Shown here: in pieces, positions 48,531-56,337 of the stretch | Layout of the letters: each line of letters begins with the position of its first letter | Numbering within the stretch: the first letter of the stretch is position 1 | Position numbers and translations under genes: made by a program | NCBI GenBank assembly: GCA_903831455.1 | Contig: CAIKXV010000068.1 | Span: 1-63,336 of the forward strand | Length of the DNA: 63,336 nucleotides | From: an uncultured Pseudomonadota bacterium | Lineage (GTDB): Bacteria; Pseudomonadota; Gammaproteobacteria; Burkholderiales; CAIKXV01 | Reading direction: 5' to 3' | The notes under the pieces: generated by a model | Told to the model about the DNA's origin: nothing | The model's input: only the letters and a program-made list of their open reading frames with translations | The model's database searches: none

Positions 48531-48967
48531 GCGGCACGCCCCGCGGCCGCGCGCTGCGCGTGATAGTCCTCGAGGATCACGCAGGCGGCATGCGGATCGT
48601 TGCGGGTTCGCCGCTGGGCGATGCCGGCCCCCGCGTCGCGCAGGCGCGAGGCGGCATCCACCGACGTGTAGCGCTCGTCGATCTCGACCACCGGAAGTCC
48701 GTGGCGACGCCCGAGCGCACGCCCGAACGCCCGCGCCGAGCGGGTCAGCGGATCGTCGCGACCGAGGTCGGGTCGTGGCACGCCCACCACCAGTTCGACC
48801 GGCTGCCACTGCTCGACCAACCGGGCGATGGCGGCCGCCGAGGCCTCGTGCCGGGTTGCATCGATGCGCTCGAGCGGGTGCGCGGAGCCCAGCGCGCGGT
48901 CCCCCACGGCCACGCCGATCCAGCGCGTGCCGAAGTCGAAGGCAAGCACGGTGCCGGCCTCAGGCAT
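48527..48967 (-). CDS. ruvX: RuvX/YqgF, Holliday-junction resolvase-like RNase H-fold protein
   Basis: 146 residues with the RNase H-like start AFDFGTRWIGVAVGD and VVGVPRPD, then EIDERYTS. It is linked to 16S rRNA 5' end processing. The gene overlaps yqgE by eight bases and pyrR by four, so all three are coupled. The yqgE-ruvX-pyrR-pyrB order is conserved in many proteobacteria. Confidence 0.95.
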   Translation of the reverse strand: MPEAGTVLAFDFGTRWIGVAVGDRALGSAHPLERIDATRHEASAAAIARLVEQWQPVELVVGVPRPDLGRDDPLTRSARAFGRALGRRHGLPVVEIDERYTSVDAASRLRDAGAGIAQRRTRNDPHAACVILEDYHAQRAAAGRAA

Positions 48968-49529
48968 GCCCTGCCTGCTCGGACAGCCGCGACAGGTCGA
49001 TGCCCAGCAGGCGCAGCGCCGCGGCGTGGCGCTGCGCGGGCGGATGCTCGAACAGCAGCGGCGCTTCGGCCTGCACGGTCAGCCAGGCGTTCTGGCGGAT
49101 TTCCTGTTCGATCTGGCCGGGTGCCCATCCCGCATAGCCGATGGTGACCAGCACCTTCGCCGGCCCCTCGCCCTGGCCGAGCGCGGTCAGGATATCGCGC
49201 GAGGTGGTGAGTCCGATGTCCTCGGTGACCCGCAGCGTCGACTGCCACTGTCCGACCGGGCTGTGCAGCACGAAGCCGCGATCGACCTGTACCGGGCCGC
49301 CGTAGTGCACCGGCAGCGCGCGCAGCGCCGGGGCCGCCAGCGGGATGTCGACCTGCTCGAACAGCCCCTGCAGCGTGAGTTCGGTCGGCCGGTTGATCAC
49401 GAGGCCGAGCGCTCCGCGGCTGTTGTGCTCGCAGACGTAGGTCACCGTGCGGGCGAAGTTCGGATCGGCCATGGCCGGCATGGCGATCAGGCAGTGCCCG
49501 GTCAGGTCGATCGTGGAGGCAGCAGGCAT
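48960..49529 (-). CDS. yqgE: YqgE/AlgH family protein (UPF0301)
   Basis: 189 residues with LTGHCLIAMPAMADPNFART, VINRPTELTLQGLF and HYGGPVQVDRGFVLHS, all typical of UPF0301. Function unknown. It is the first gene of the yqgE-ruvX-pyrR-pyrB-pyrX-prlC run, with a good promoter about 75 bases upstream. ATG 49529 starts MPAASTIDL. The large frame further upstream is a shadow of phrB. Confidence 0.94.
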   Translation of the reverse strand: MPAASTIDLTGHCLIAMPAMADPNFARTVTYVCEHNSRGALGLVINRPTELTLQGLFEQVDIPLAAPALRALPVHYGGPVQVDRGFVLHSPVGQWQSTLRVTEDIGLTTSRDILTALGQGEGPAKVLVTIGYAGWAPGQIEQEIRQNAWLTVQAEAPLLFEHPPAQRHAAALRLLGIDLSRLSEQAGHA

Positions 49530-49602
49530 CGGGAGCGGTTGGGCCGTGCGCGACCGCAGGGTGGCGGCTGCCAGGGCAGGGGGTGGGTCAGCAGGTCGAT
49601 CG

Positions 49603-49631
49603 ATTGTAAACGGCACACCCCCCCGCCACAA
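49603..49631 (-). promoter_or_regulatory. Promoter of the yqgE-pyr operon
   Basis: On the minus strand TTGTGG and TACAAT are 17 bases apart, giving a start about 67 bases before yqgE. The AT-rich patch is conspicuous here. A TTGACG on the plus strand at 49633 has no matching -10 for phrB. Confidence 0.6.
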
Positions 49632-49814
49632 TTTGACGGCCGGTGGACATGCCACCCCGGGCAGGTCCGCGCGGCCGGCGAGGCGGCGGATGGGCGTGGG
49701 CCCGGTGCCCGGGCGAAGCGGATGCGCCCTGCCGGCGCGGCAGGGGCGCCCCACCGGCCCGGTCCGCTGCGGTGCGTGCGCCGCCCCGCGATCCGATCGC
49801 CACCCGTCCAGGGG

Positions 49815-51284
49815 ATGTCCGTGCAACATGATGCAGCGCTGTTCTGGTTTCGCCGCGACCTGCGGGTGGAGGACAACGCGGCCCTGGCCGCGGCCCTGGC
49901 CTCGGCGCGCCGCGTGTGGTGCGTGTTCGTGTTCGATCGCGACATCCTCGACGTGCTGCCACGACGCGAGGACCGCCGGGTCGAGTTCATCCACGCGAGC
50001 CTCGCCGAACTCGACGCGCGACTGCGGGAGCGTGGCGGCGGGCTGATCGTCCACCACGCGCCCGCCCGCGAGGCGATTCCCCCGATCGCCCGCGCGCTCG
50101 GCGTGCAGGCGGTCTACGCCAACCACGACGACGAACCCGCGGCACGCGCGCGCGACGCAGCGGTCGCCGCGGCACTCTCGTCGTTCGGGGCCGAGCTCCG
50201 CACGCGCAAGGACCACGTGCTGTTCGAACGCCGGGAGGTGCTGACCGGGGCCGGCACCGTGTTCGGCGTGTTCACCCCGTACCACAACGCCTGGCTGCGG
50301 CGGCTCGCAGCCGAGCCGCACTGCCTGCAGGCGTATCGGTTCGAGCCGGGCGCCGGGCAACTGCAGCCGCCCCCCGGGGGCCAGACCGGTCTGGCCGACT
50401 GGCCGCTGGAGCGCATCGGCTTCGTGCCGACCGGCTTGCGCGAGCGCGGAGTCGTCGCCGGCGCCTCGGGCGCACAGGCTGCGCTCGCGGCCTTCCTGCC
50501 GCGGATCGGGCAGTACCACGCCCGACGCGACTTCCCCGCCCAACCCGGTACCTCCGGCCTGTCGGTGCACCTGCGCTTCGGCACCCTGTCGATCCGCCAC
50601 GCGCTGCGCGAGGCGCAGCGGCGCATCGAACCGCAGGGCGGCGAGACCGAGGGCGCGAAGGTGTGGCGGGCCGAACTCGCGTGGCGGGACTTCTACGCGA
50701 TGATCCTCTCGCAGCATCCGCATGTCGTCGAGCACGCCTGGAGACGCGAGTACGACCGCCTGGAGTTCGAGAACGACCCACGCCTGTTCGACGCGTGGTG
50801 CGAGGCGCGTACCGGTTATCCGATCGTCGACGCGGCGATGCGCCAGATCCTCGACACCGGATACATGCACAACCGGCTTCGCATGATCGTCGCCTCCTTC
50901 CTCGTGAAGGACCTGCTGGTCGACTGGCGGCGGGGCGAGCGCTTCTTCGCCGAGCACCTGATCGACTTCGACCTCGCCAGCAACAACGGCGGCTGGCAGT
51001 GGGCGGCGTCCACCGGTTGCGACGCGCAGCCGTATTTCCGGATCTTCAACCCGGTCAGCCAGTCCGAGCGATTCGACCCCGACGGCCTGTTCATCCGCCG
51101 CATGCTGCCGGTGCTCGAGCGCGTACCGCTGCGCCACCTGCATGCGCCGTGGACGCTGTCGCCCCTCGAGCAGCAGGCGGCGGGCTGCGTGATCGGACGC
51201 GACTATCCCGCCCCGGTGGTCGACCATGCGGAGCGCCGGCTGCGCGCGCTCGCGATCTACAAGAAGATCCGCGCGGGCGGCTGA
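49815..51284 (+). CDS. phrB: Deoxyribodipyrimidine photolyase (class I)
   Basis: FAD enzyme that repairs cyclobutane pyrimidine dimers with blue light, useful to a phototroph. 489 residues. The N-terminal antenna domain starts ALFWFRRDLRVEDN. The FAD/DNA site is in TGYPIVDAAMRQ, TGYMHNRLRMIVASF, DFDLASNNGGWQW and FRIFNPVSQSERFD. Start ATG 49815. A GTG at 49821 has a better-spaced AGGGGATG and may be used. Confidence 0.96.
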   Translation: MSVQHDAALFWFRRDLRVEDNAALAAALASARRVWCVFVFDRDILDVLPRREDRRVEFIHASLAELDARLRERGGGLIVHHAPAREAIPPIARALGVQAVYANHDDEPAARARDAAVAAALSSFGAELRTRKDHVLFERREVLTGAGTVFGVFTPYHNAWLRRLAAEPHCLQAYRFEPGAGQLQPPPGGQTGLADWPLERIGFVPTGLRERGVVAGASGAQAALAAFLPRIGQYHARRDFPAQPGTSGLSVHLRFGTLSIRHALREAQRRIEPQGGETEGAKVWRAELAWRDFYAMILSQHPHVVEHAWRREYDRLEFENDPRLFDAWCEARTGYPIVDAAMRQILDTGYMHNRLRMIVASFLVKDLLVDWRRGERFFAEHLIDFDLASNNGGWQWAASTGCDAQPYFRIFNPVSQSERFDPDGLFIRRMLPVLERVPLRHLHAPWTLSPLEQQAAGCVIGRDYPAPVVDHAERRLRALAIYKKIRAGG

Positions 51285-51363
51285 GGAGGCCATCGCGCGA
51301 CAACCGCCGGCTGCCGAAGACCGGCTCGTCGTGCCGTGATGGAAGGACCGGTCGGGCCGATCC

Positions 51364-51392
51364 TTGCCGCAGGCGCGTCGCGGCGCGATACT
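51364..51392 (+). promoter_or_regulatory. Candidate promoter of the second Bug receptor gene
   Basis: TTGCCG and GATACT are 17 bases apart. The start would lie about 18 bases before the ATG at 51417, leaving just room for the GGAGG ribosome-binding site. Confidence 0.5.
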
Positions 51393-51416
51393 CCCGGCCT
51401 CACGGAGGATTCGGGC

Positions 51417-52421
51417 ATGCAGCCGGTCGGCGCGACGAGGCGAGGGTGGGCAGCGACCATGCTCGCGCTGTCGGTGCTGGCCTGCCCGGTCGAGGCCCGG
51501 TCCGCCTCGCCGCAGGCGGAGTCCGGCGCGTGGCCGACCCGCCCGCTGAGGGTGGTCGTGCCCTTTCCCCCGGGCGGCAGCTCGGATGTCATCGCGCGGT
51601 TGACCGCCACGCGGGTCGGCGAATCGCTGCGCCAGCCGGTGGTGGTCGACAGCCGCCCGGGCGCAGGCACCTCGATCGGCAACGCCATCGTCGCGCGCGC
51701 CACCCCCGACGGCCATACCCTGCTGCTGGCCGACACCGCCTTCGCGGCATCCTCGGCGGTGCTGCAGGGCCTGCCCTACGACGCGCTGCGCGACTTCGCA
51801 CCGGTGGTGCAGCTCGCCGTGTCCGCGCAGTACCTGTATGCCGCCACCGGGCGCTTCGCCGATGCGAAGGCGCTGATCGAGGCGGCACGCGCGCGCCCGG
51901 GGCGCTTTGCGCTGGGCTCCGGGGGCAATGGAACCACCACGCATTTCATGGTGGAGCTGTTCGCCCGCTCGATCGGCACGGCGATCGTGCATGTCCCGTA
52001 CAAGGGTTCGGCCCCTGCACTGACCGACGCCGCGGCCGGGCAGGTCGAGGGCGCGTTCTCCAGCTATCCGTCCGCCGCCGCGCTGATCGCCAGCGGTCGC
52101 CTGCAGCCGCTGGCGATTGCCGCGCAACGGCGCCACCCTTCGCAGCCGTCGGTTCCCACCTTCGCCGAACTCGGCGCCAAGGATCTCGTGGTCGACCACT
52201 GGTGGGGCGTGATCGGCCCGGCGGGCATCCCCGCGGCCGTGGTCGAGCGGCTCAATGCGGTCTACGCGCAATCGCTCGGCCAGCCCGAGGTGAGGGAGCG
52301 GCTCGTGGGACTGGCAGCCGATGCCCGCGCCGGAACGGCGGCGCAGTTCCGGCAACTGATCACGGCCGATATCCGGCGTTTCTCGGCGATCGCGCGCGAG
52401 GCGGGCATCCGGGCCGATTGA
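51417..52421 (+). CDS. Bug/TctC-family periplasmic substrate-binding protein
   Basis: 334 residues with signal peptide (LALSVLACPVEARSA), PFPPGGSSDVIAR, VDSRPGAGTSIG and VPYKGSAPALTD. ATG 51417 has GGAGG upstream; an earlier in-frame ATG at 51336 overlaps the promoter region. No transporter membrane genes nearby. It is only about 100 bases from the ureohydrolase gene, so the ligand could be the compound that enzyme cleaves, which is a guess. Confidence 0.92.
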   Translation: MQPVGATRRGWAATMLALSVLACPVEARSASPQAESGAWPTRPLRVVVPFPPGGSSDVIARLTATRVGESLRQPVVVDSRPGAGTSIGNAIVARATPDGHTLLLADTAFAASSAVLQGLPYDALRDFAPVVQLAVSAQYLYAATGRFADAKALIEAARARPGRFALGSGGNGTTTHFMVELFARSIGTAIVHVPYKGSAPALTDAAAGQVEGAFSSYPSAAALIASGRLQPLAIAAQRRHPSQPSVPTFAELGAKDLVVDHWWGVIGPAGIPAAVVERLNAVYAQSLGQPEVRERLVGLAADARAGTAAQFRQLITADIRRFSAIAREAGIRAD

Positions 52422-52524
52422 ACCCGCTGCAGGCACGCCCGGGAGCCGCGACGACGAGCGTACGTGGGCCCGGCCCATGTTCACCCCGAGCGATCCGGCG
52501 GATCGCACGAAGGAGGCAACCCCG

Positions 52525-53499
52525 ATGGCAACGGCCCCGTCCCTGAAGGATCTGTGCAGCGGACCCGCCACCTTCATGGGCGTGCCCTCCGGCACCGCGC
52601 TCGAGGGCGCGGCCGCGGCCATCCTGGGCATACCCTTCGACATGGGGGCGCATGCCTTCCGCGTGGGCGCGCGCCAGGGCCCGGCCTCGATCCGCGAGCA
52701 GTCTCGCCTCATCCGGCACTGGAACCCGGAGTTCGCCGACTTTCCGGTGGCTGCGAAGCTCGGGCTGGTCGATGCGGGCGACGTGCGGGTCGTGCCCGGT
52801 CGGCATCCGGAGGCGTTCGCCGCGATCGAGTCGGCGGTGGGCGCGATCGTCGATGCGGGCGCGGTGCCGATCACCCTCGGCGCCGACGGCAGCATCTCGC
52901 TGCCGGTCATCCGGGCGGTGGCCCGCCGCCATCGCGGCCTGGCGGTGATCCACATCGATTCCCACACCGATAGCGCAGTGCCGCCGGCGCCCGGCGAGCA
53001 CAACACCGGTACCCAGTTCCACTACGCGGCCGTCGAGGAGCTGGTCGACACGACGGCGAGCTGGCACATCGGGGTGCGGGGAACGACCTATCGGCCCGGG
53101 GGCTACGCGCATACCGAGGAACTCGGCTACCGGATCGTCACCATGAACCGCCTGATGGTGCGTGGCATCCCGACGGTCATGCGCGAGGTCCGCGAGAGCC
53201 TCGGCGACGATCGGCCGGTCTACCTGTGCTTCGACATGGATGCCTTCGATCCCTCGTGCGCGCCGGGCGTGTGCGCGCCCAGCTGGGGCGGGCTGTCGGC
53301 TCGCGAGGGCATCGACCTGTTGCGTCGCCTGCACGGGATGAACATCGTCGCCGTGGACGTCAACACCGTGAGCCCTCCCCACGACGTGAACGGCATGGCG
53401 GCATTCCTGGCGGCCAACGTGGTGTTCGAGTCGATGATGGTCGTCGCTGCCCGGCGGTTCCCGGACGAGGTACGCCGGTTCGAACTCGTGCCGGGCTGA
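52525..53499 (+). CDS. Ureohydrolase (arginase/agmatinase) family protein
   Basis: 324 residues. Metal-binding motifs kept: HIDSHTD (Asp145, His147, Asp149) and CFDMDAFDP (Asp237, Asp239). The first motif, GGDHS in agmatinases, is GADGS here, with Gly122 in place of the His. The fold and the other ligands say it acts on a guanidino compound and releases urea, but the substrate is not known and metal use may differ. ATG 52525 with AAGGAGG eight bases before was preferred over an ATG at 52477. The Bug receptor lies just upstream. Confidence 0.85.
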   Translation: MATAPSLKDLCSGPATFMGVPSGTALEGAAAAILGIPFDMGAHAFRVGARQGPASIREQSRLIRHWNPEFADFPVAAKLGLVDAGDVRVVPGRHPEAFAAIESAVGAIVDAGAVPITLGADGSISLPVIRAVARRHRGLAVIHIDSHTDSAVPPAPGEHNTGTQFHYAAVEELVDTTASWHIGVRGTTYRPGGYAHTEELGYRIVTMNRLMVRGIPTVMREVRESLGDDRPVYLCFDMDAFDPSCAPGVCAPSWGGLSAREGIDLLRRLHGMNIVAVDVNTVSPPHDVNGMAAFLAANVVFESMMVVAARRFPDEVRRFELVPG

Positions 53500-53526
53500 G
53501 GCGAGCCGACCCTCGCGCCGGCCCGC

Positions 53527-55017
53527 TCAGCGCACCGCGGGCGGTGCGCCGGATTCGCCCGGGGCCGCGGGCGTCGCAGGCCGGGAGTCGGTGGAGGCCA
53601 GGCCCTCCCAGTCCCCGCCCAGCGCCCGCACCAGGAACACCGAGGCCAGCATGCGCTGGCCCAGGACCTGCGCCGCCAGCCGCTCGCTGTTGAGCCGTGC
53701 CTGCTGCGCGACGATCACCTCGAGCGAGTTGGCGAGGCCGCCCTCGTAGCGCGCATTGGCCAGTTCGAGCACGCGGGAGGTGCTGGCCACGGCCTTCAGG
53801 GCCTGCGCGTGGGCGCGCTCGAGCGCGGCCAGTCCGAGGATGCCATCCTCGACCTCTTGCATCGCGGCGAGCACGACGCGCCGATAGTTGGCCACCGACA
53901 GCTCGTAGCCCGCCTTCGCCCCGGCCGACAGCCCGCGCAGACGTCCGCCGTCGAACAGGGTCAGTGCCGCCGATGCACCGAGAGACCAGACCAGCGCAGG
54001 CGTGCTGAACAGCGTGGCGAGGTCCCGGCTCTGGCTGCCGTAGGTGCCGCCCAGCGAAATACTCGGGTAGAACGCCGCCTCGCTCACGCCGACCTGGGCA
54101 TTGGCGGCCGCCATCGCGCGCTCGGCGGCCGCCACGTCGGGCCTGCGCTCGAGCAGGTCGGACGGAACGCCGATCGGGACCTCGGGCGGCACCAGCGGAT
54201 GCGGCTGCGGGGGCAACTGGAACAGCGGGGCCGGCGTGCCGGTCAGCGTGGCGATCGCATTCTCGAACTGGGAGCGCTGCCGGCGCAGCAGATCGACCTG
54301 GGTGAGGGTGGAGTCGAGCAGGGCCTGCTGTTGCGCGAGGTCGACGCCGGAGGCGGCGCCCAGCGCGTGGCGCGACTGGACGTAGGCGAGCGATCGGCGC
54401 TGCAGCGCGATCGCGCGTGCGACGACGTCCAGTTCGACGTCGATCGCGCGCAGGTTGAAGTACGCGCTGGCGAGGTCGGCGGTGAGCAGCAGCCTCACGT
54501 TCTCGAACTCGGCCGCCGATTGCGCAGCGCTGGCGCGGGCGCCCTCGACCAGCGCGCTCACGCGCCCGGCGACATCGATCTCGTAGCTCGCGCCGAGCAG
54601 GCCGAGGTAGTCGGACTGGGCGGTCGAGTACTGCGGCGTGTTGTACCGGGACAGTGGGCGCTCGGAGGAGATGCGCAGCCGCTGGTCGCGCAGCGAGGCG
54701 CTCAGTTGCGGATAGCGGGCGGCGACCGCCACGTCGAGCTGTGCGCCAGCCGCCGCCAGGCGCGCGGCTGCGGCGGCCAGGGTGGGACTGCCCGCGAGAG
54801 CCTTCTCCTGCAGTGCATCGAGCTGCGGGTCGGCGAAACGCGACCACCAGGGCCCGCGCGAGCGGCGGTCATCGGGCCGGGCCACTCGCCACGGCGCCTC
54901 GACGCGCCACGCGGACGGCATGTCGATCGCGGGCCGCTCGTATTGCGGGCCCGATCGGCATGCCGGCAGCAGCAGGGGCAGGCAGAGTGCGCCCAGGAGG
55001 CGCCGGCGCTCGGTCAC
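53527..55017 (-). CDS. RND efflux outer-membrane lipoprotein (NodT/OprM family)
   Basis: TolC-like channel of 496 residues with lipoprotein signal LLGALCLPLLLPAC. Two OEP repeats and the block ERRPDVAAAERAMAAANAQVG (written in part: RRPDVAAAER) are typical. GTG 55017 overlaps the adaptor stop (GTGA). The protein links the RND pump to the outside. C-terminal Pro/Ala/Gly-rich tail. Confidence 0.94.
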   Translation of the reverse strand: MTERRRLLGALCLPLLLPACRSGPQYERPAIDMPSAWRVEAPWRVARPDDRRSRGPWWSRFADPQLDALQEKALAGSPTLAAAAARLAAAGAQLDVAVAARYPQLSASLRDQRLRISSERPLSRYNTPQYSTAQSDYLGLLGASYEIDVAGRVSALVEGARASAAQSAAEFENVRLLLTADLASAYFNLRAIDVELDVVARAIALQRRSLAYVQSRHALGAASGVDLAQQQALLDSTLTQVDLLRRQRSQFENAIATLTGTPAPLFQLPPQPHPLVPPEVPIGVPSDLLERRPDVAAAERAMAAANAQVGVSEAAFYPSISLGGTYGSQSRDLATLFSTPALVWSLGASAALTLFDGGRLRGLSAGAKAGYELSVANYRRVVLAAMQEVEDGILGLAALERAHAQALKAVASTSRVLELANARYEGGLANSLEVIVAQQARLNSERLAAQVLGQRMLASVFLVRALGGDWEGLASTDSRPATPAAPGESGAPPAVR

Positions 55018-56333
55018 GACTTGCCCTTCTCCGTGGCGGCCTTGCCCGGTGCGCTCGGGTCGCCGGAGCGCGAGCCGGCCTTGCCCGCGTCCCCGGCGTC
55101 CTTCTTCGCGTCCTTGCCGGACGCGCCGCGGGGTGGCGTGGTGACGATGTTCACCCGGTCGCCATCGCCGAGCGAATCGGGGGGATTGAGCACGACACGC
55201 TCCTCGCGCGACAGGCCGTCGAGGACCTGGACCACGGGACCCAGGTTGCGACCGATGCGTACCGGGCGCAGCGTGACCACCCCTTCGGCATCGACGCTGG
55301 CCACGCGGATACCCTCGCTGCGGAAGATCAGGGCGTTGGTCTCGATCAGCAGCAGCTCGCTGGCCTTGAGCGGCAGGGCCACGCTCACGAATGCGCCCGG
55401 CAGCAGCACGCCGTCGCGATTGGCCAGGTTGACCTCGACCACCATCGTCCGGGTGGCCGGATCGATGGCCCCGGCCGTTCGGACGACCTTCCCGCTGAAC
55501 GTGCGCCCGGGCAGCTCGGCCTGGCTCACCTCGACGCCCTGCCCCGCCCGCACGACGTTGGAGTACGACTGCGGCACGTTCACGTAGACCCGTATCGGGT
55601 CGGTCTGCGACAGGACGAACAACGCGCGACTGGCGCCCCCGCCGGCATCGATCAGGTCGCCGACGTCGACGTTGCGGCGAGTGATCACGCCGGGGAAGGG
55701 CGCGACGATGCGCTTGAAGCCCTCGAGCTGCCGCAGCCGCGCGACGTTGGCGTCGGCCGCGGCGAGGTTGGCGCGGGCCTGCGCCTCGTTGCTGCGTCGC
55801 TCGTCGAGATCCTGCTGCGAGACCGCGTCCTTCCGGCGCAGGGCCTCCCAGCGCGCCAGGGTGCTGGAGGCCAGCGCGAGGCTGGAGGCGGCCTGTTCCC
55901 GGGCGGCGATGGCCTGCGCGAGCTGCTGGTCGATCTCGGGTGTCTCGATCTCGGCGAGCAGCTCGCCGGCCTGGACGCGGCTGCCGATGTCCCGGTGCCA
56001 GCGTTTGAGGTACCCGCTCGTGCGCGCGGCGATCGGCGCCTGCGTATAGCCCTGCAGGGTGCCGGGCAGCTGCACGGTCTGCCCCTTGTCGGCGAGCCGT
56101 GGCTGGGTGACGCGCACGTGTACGCGACCGAGCTCCGGCGTGCCGGCGGCGAGCGCCGCAGCCGCCTGGCTGCGCTTCGCCCAGCTCGCGATGCCGCCGA
56201 GGGCCAGCAGCACGAGCACGCCCAGCGTGAGCCACTTCGCTCGCGCGAGCGTGGCCCGTCGGCCCGGCAGCGTGGCGGGATCGACGTCCTCGATCGGGTG
56301 GATCGCCAGTGGGCGGTGGCGCTCTTCGGACAT
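55014..56333 (-). CDS. RND efflux periplasmic adaptor (HlyD/MFP family)
   Basis: 439 residues with an N-terminal membrane anchor (LTLGVLVLLALGGIASW), a lipoyl-type domain around SGYLKRWHRDIGSRV, a coiled-coil hairpin (residues 140-215), and barrel domain VIAPFPGVITRRNVDVGD-like (IVAPFPGVITRRNV). The C-terminus is Lys/Asp/Ala-rich (KDAKKDAGDAGKA). ATG 56333 lies four bases after the permease stop. Confidence 0.94.
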   Translation of the reverse strand: MSEERHRPLAIHPIEDVDPATLPGRRATLARAKWLTLGVLVLLALGGIASWAKRSQAAAALAAGTPELGRVHVRVTQPRLADKGQTVQLPGTLQGYTQAPIAARTSGYLKRWHRDIGSRVQAGELLAEIETPEIDQQLAQAIAAREQAASSLALASSTLARWEALRRKDAVSQQDLDERRSNEAQARANLAAADANVARLRQLEGFKRIVAPFPGVITRRNVDVGDLIDAGGGASRALFVLSQTDPIRVYVNVPQSYSNVVRAGQGVEVSQAELPGRTFSGKVVRTAGAIDPATRTMVVEVNLANRDGVLLPGAFVSVALPLKASELLLIETNALIFRSEGIRVASVDAEGVVTLRPVRIGRNLGPVVQVLDGLSREERVVLNPPDSLGDGDRVNIVTTPPRGASGKDAKKDAGDAGKAGSRSGDPSAPGKAATEKGKS

Positions 56334-56337
56334 CGGG

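Noticed and set aside
48960-53006. Minus-strand frame of 1348 codons
   Set aside because: Only the last 189 codons (yqgE) are real. The rest is antisense to phrB, the Bug receptor and the ureohydrolase, a usual effect of high GC content.
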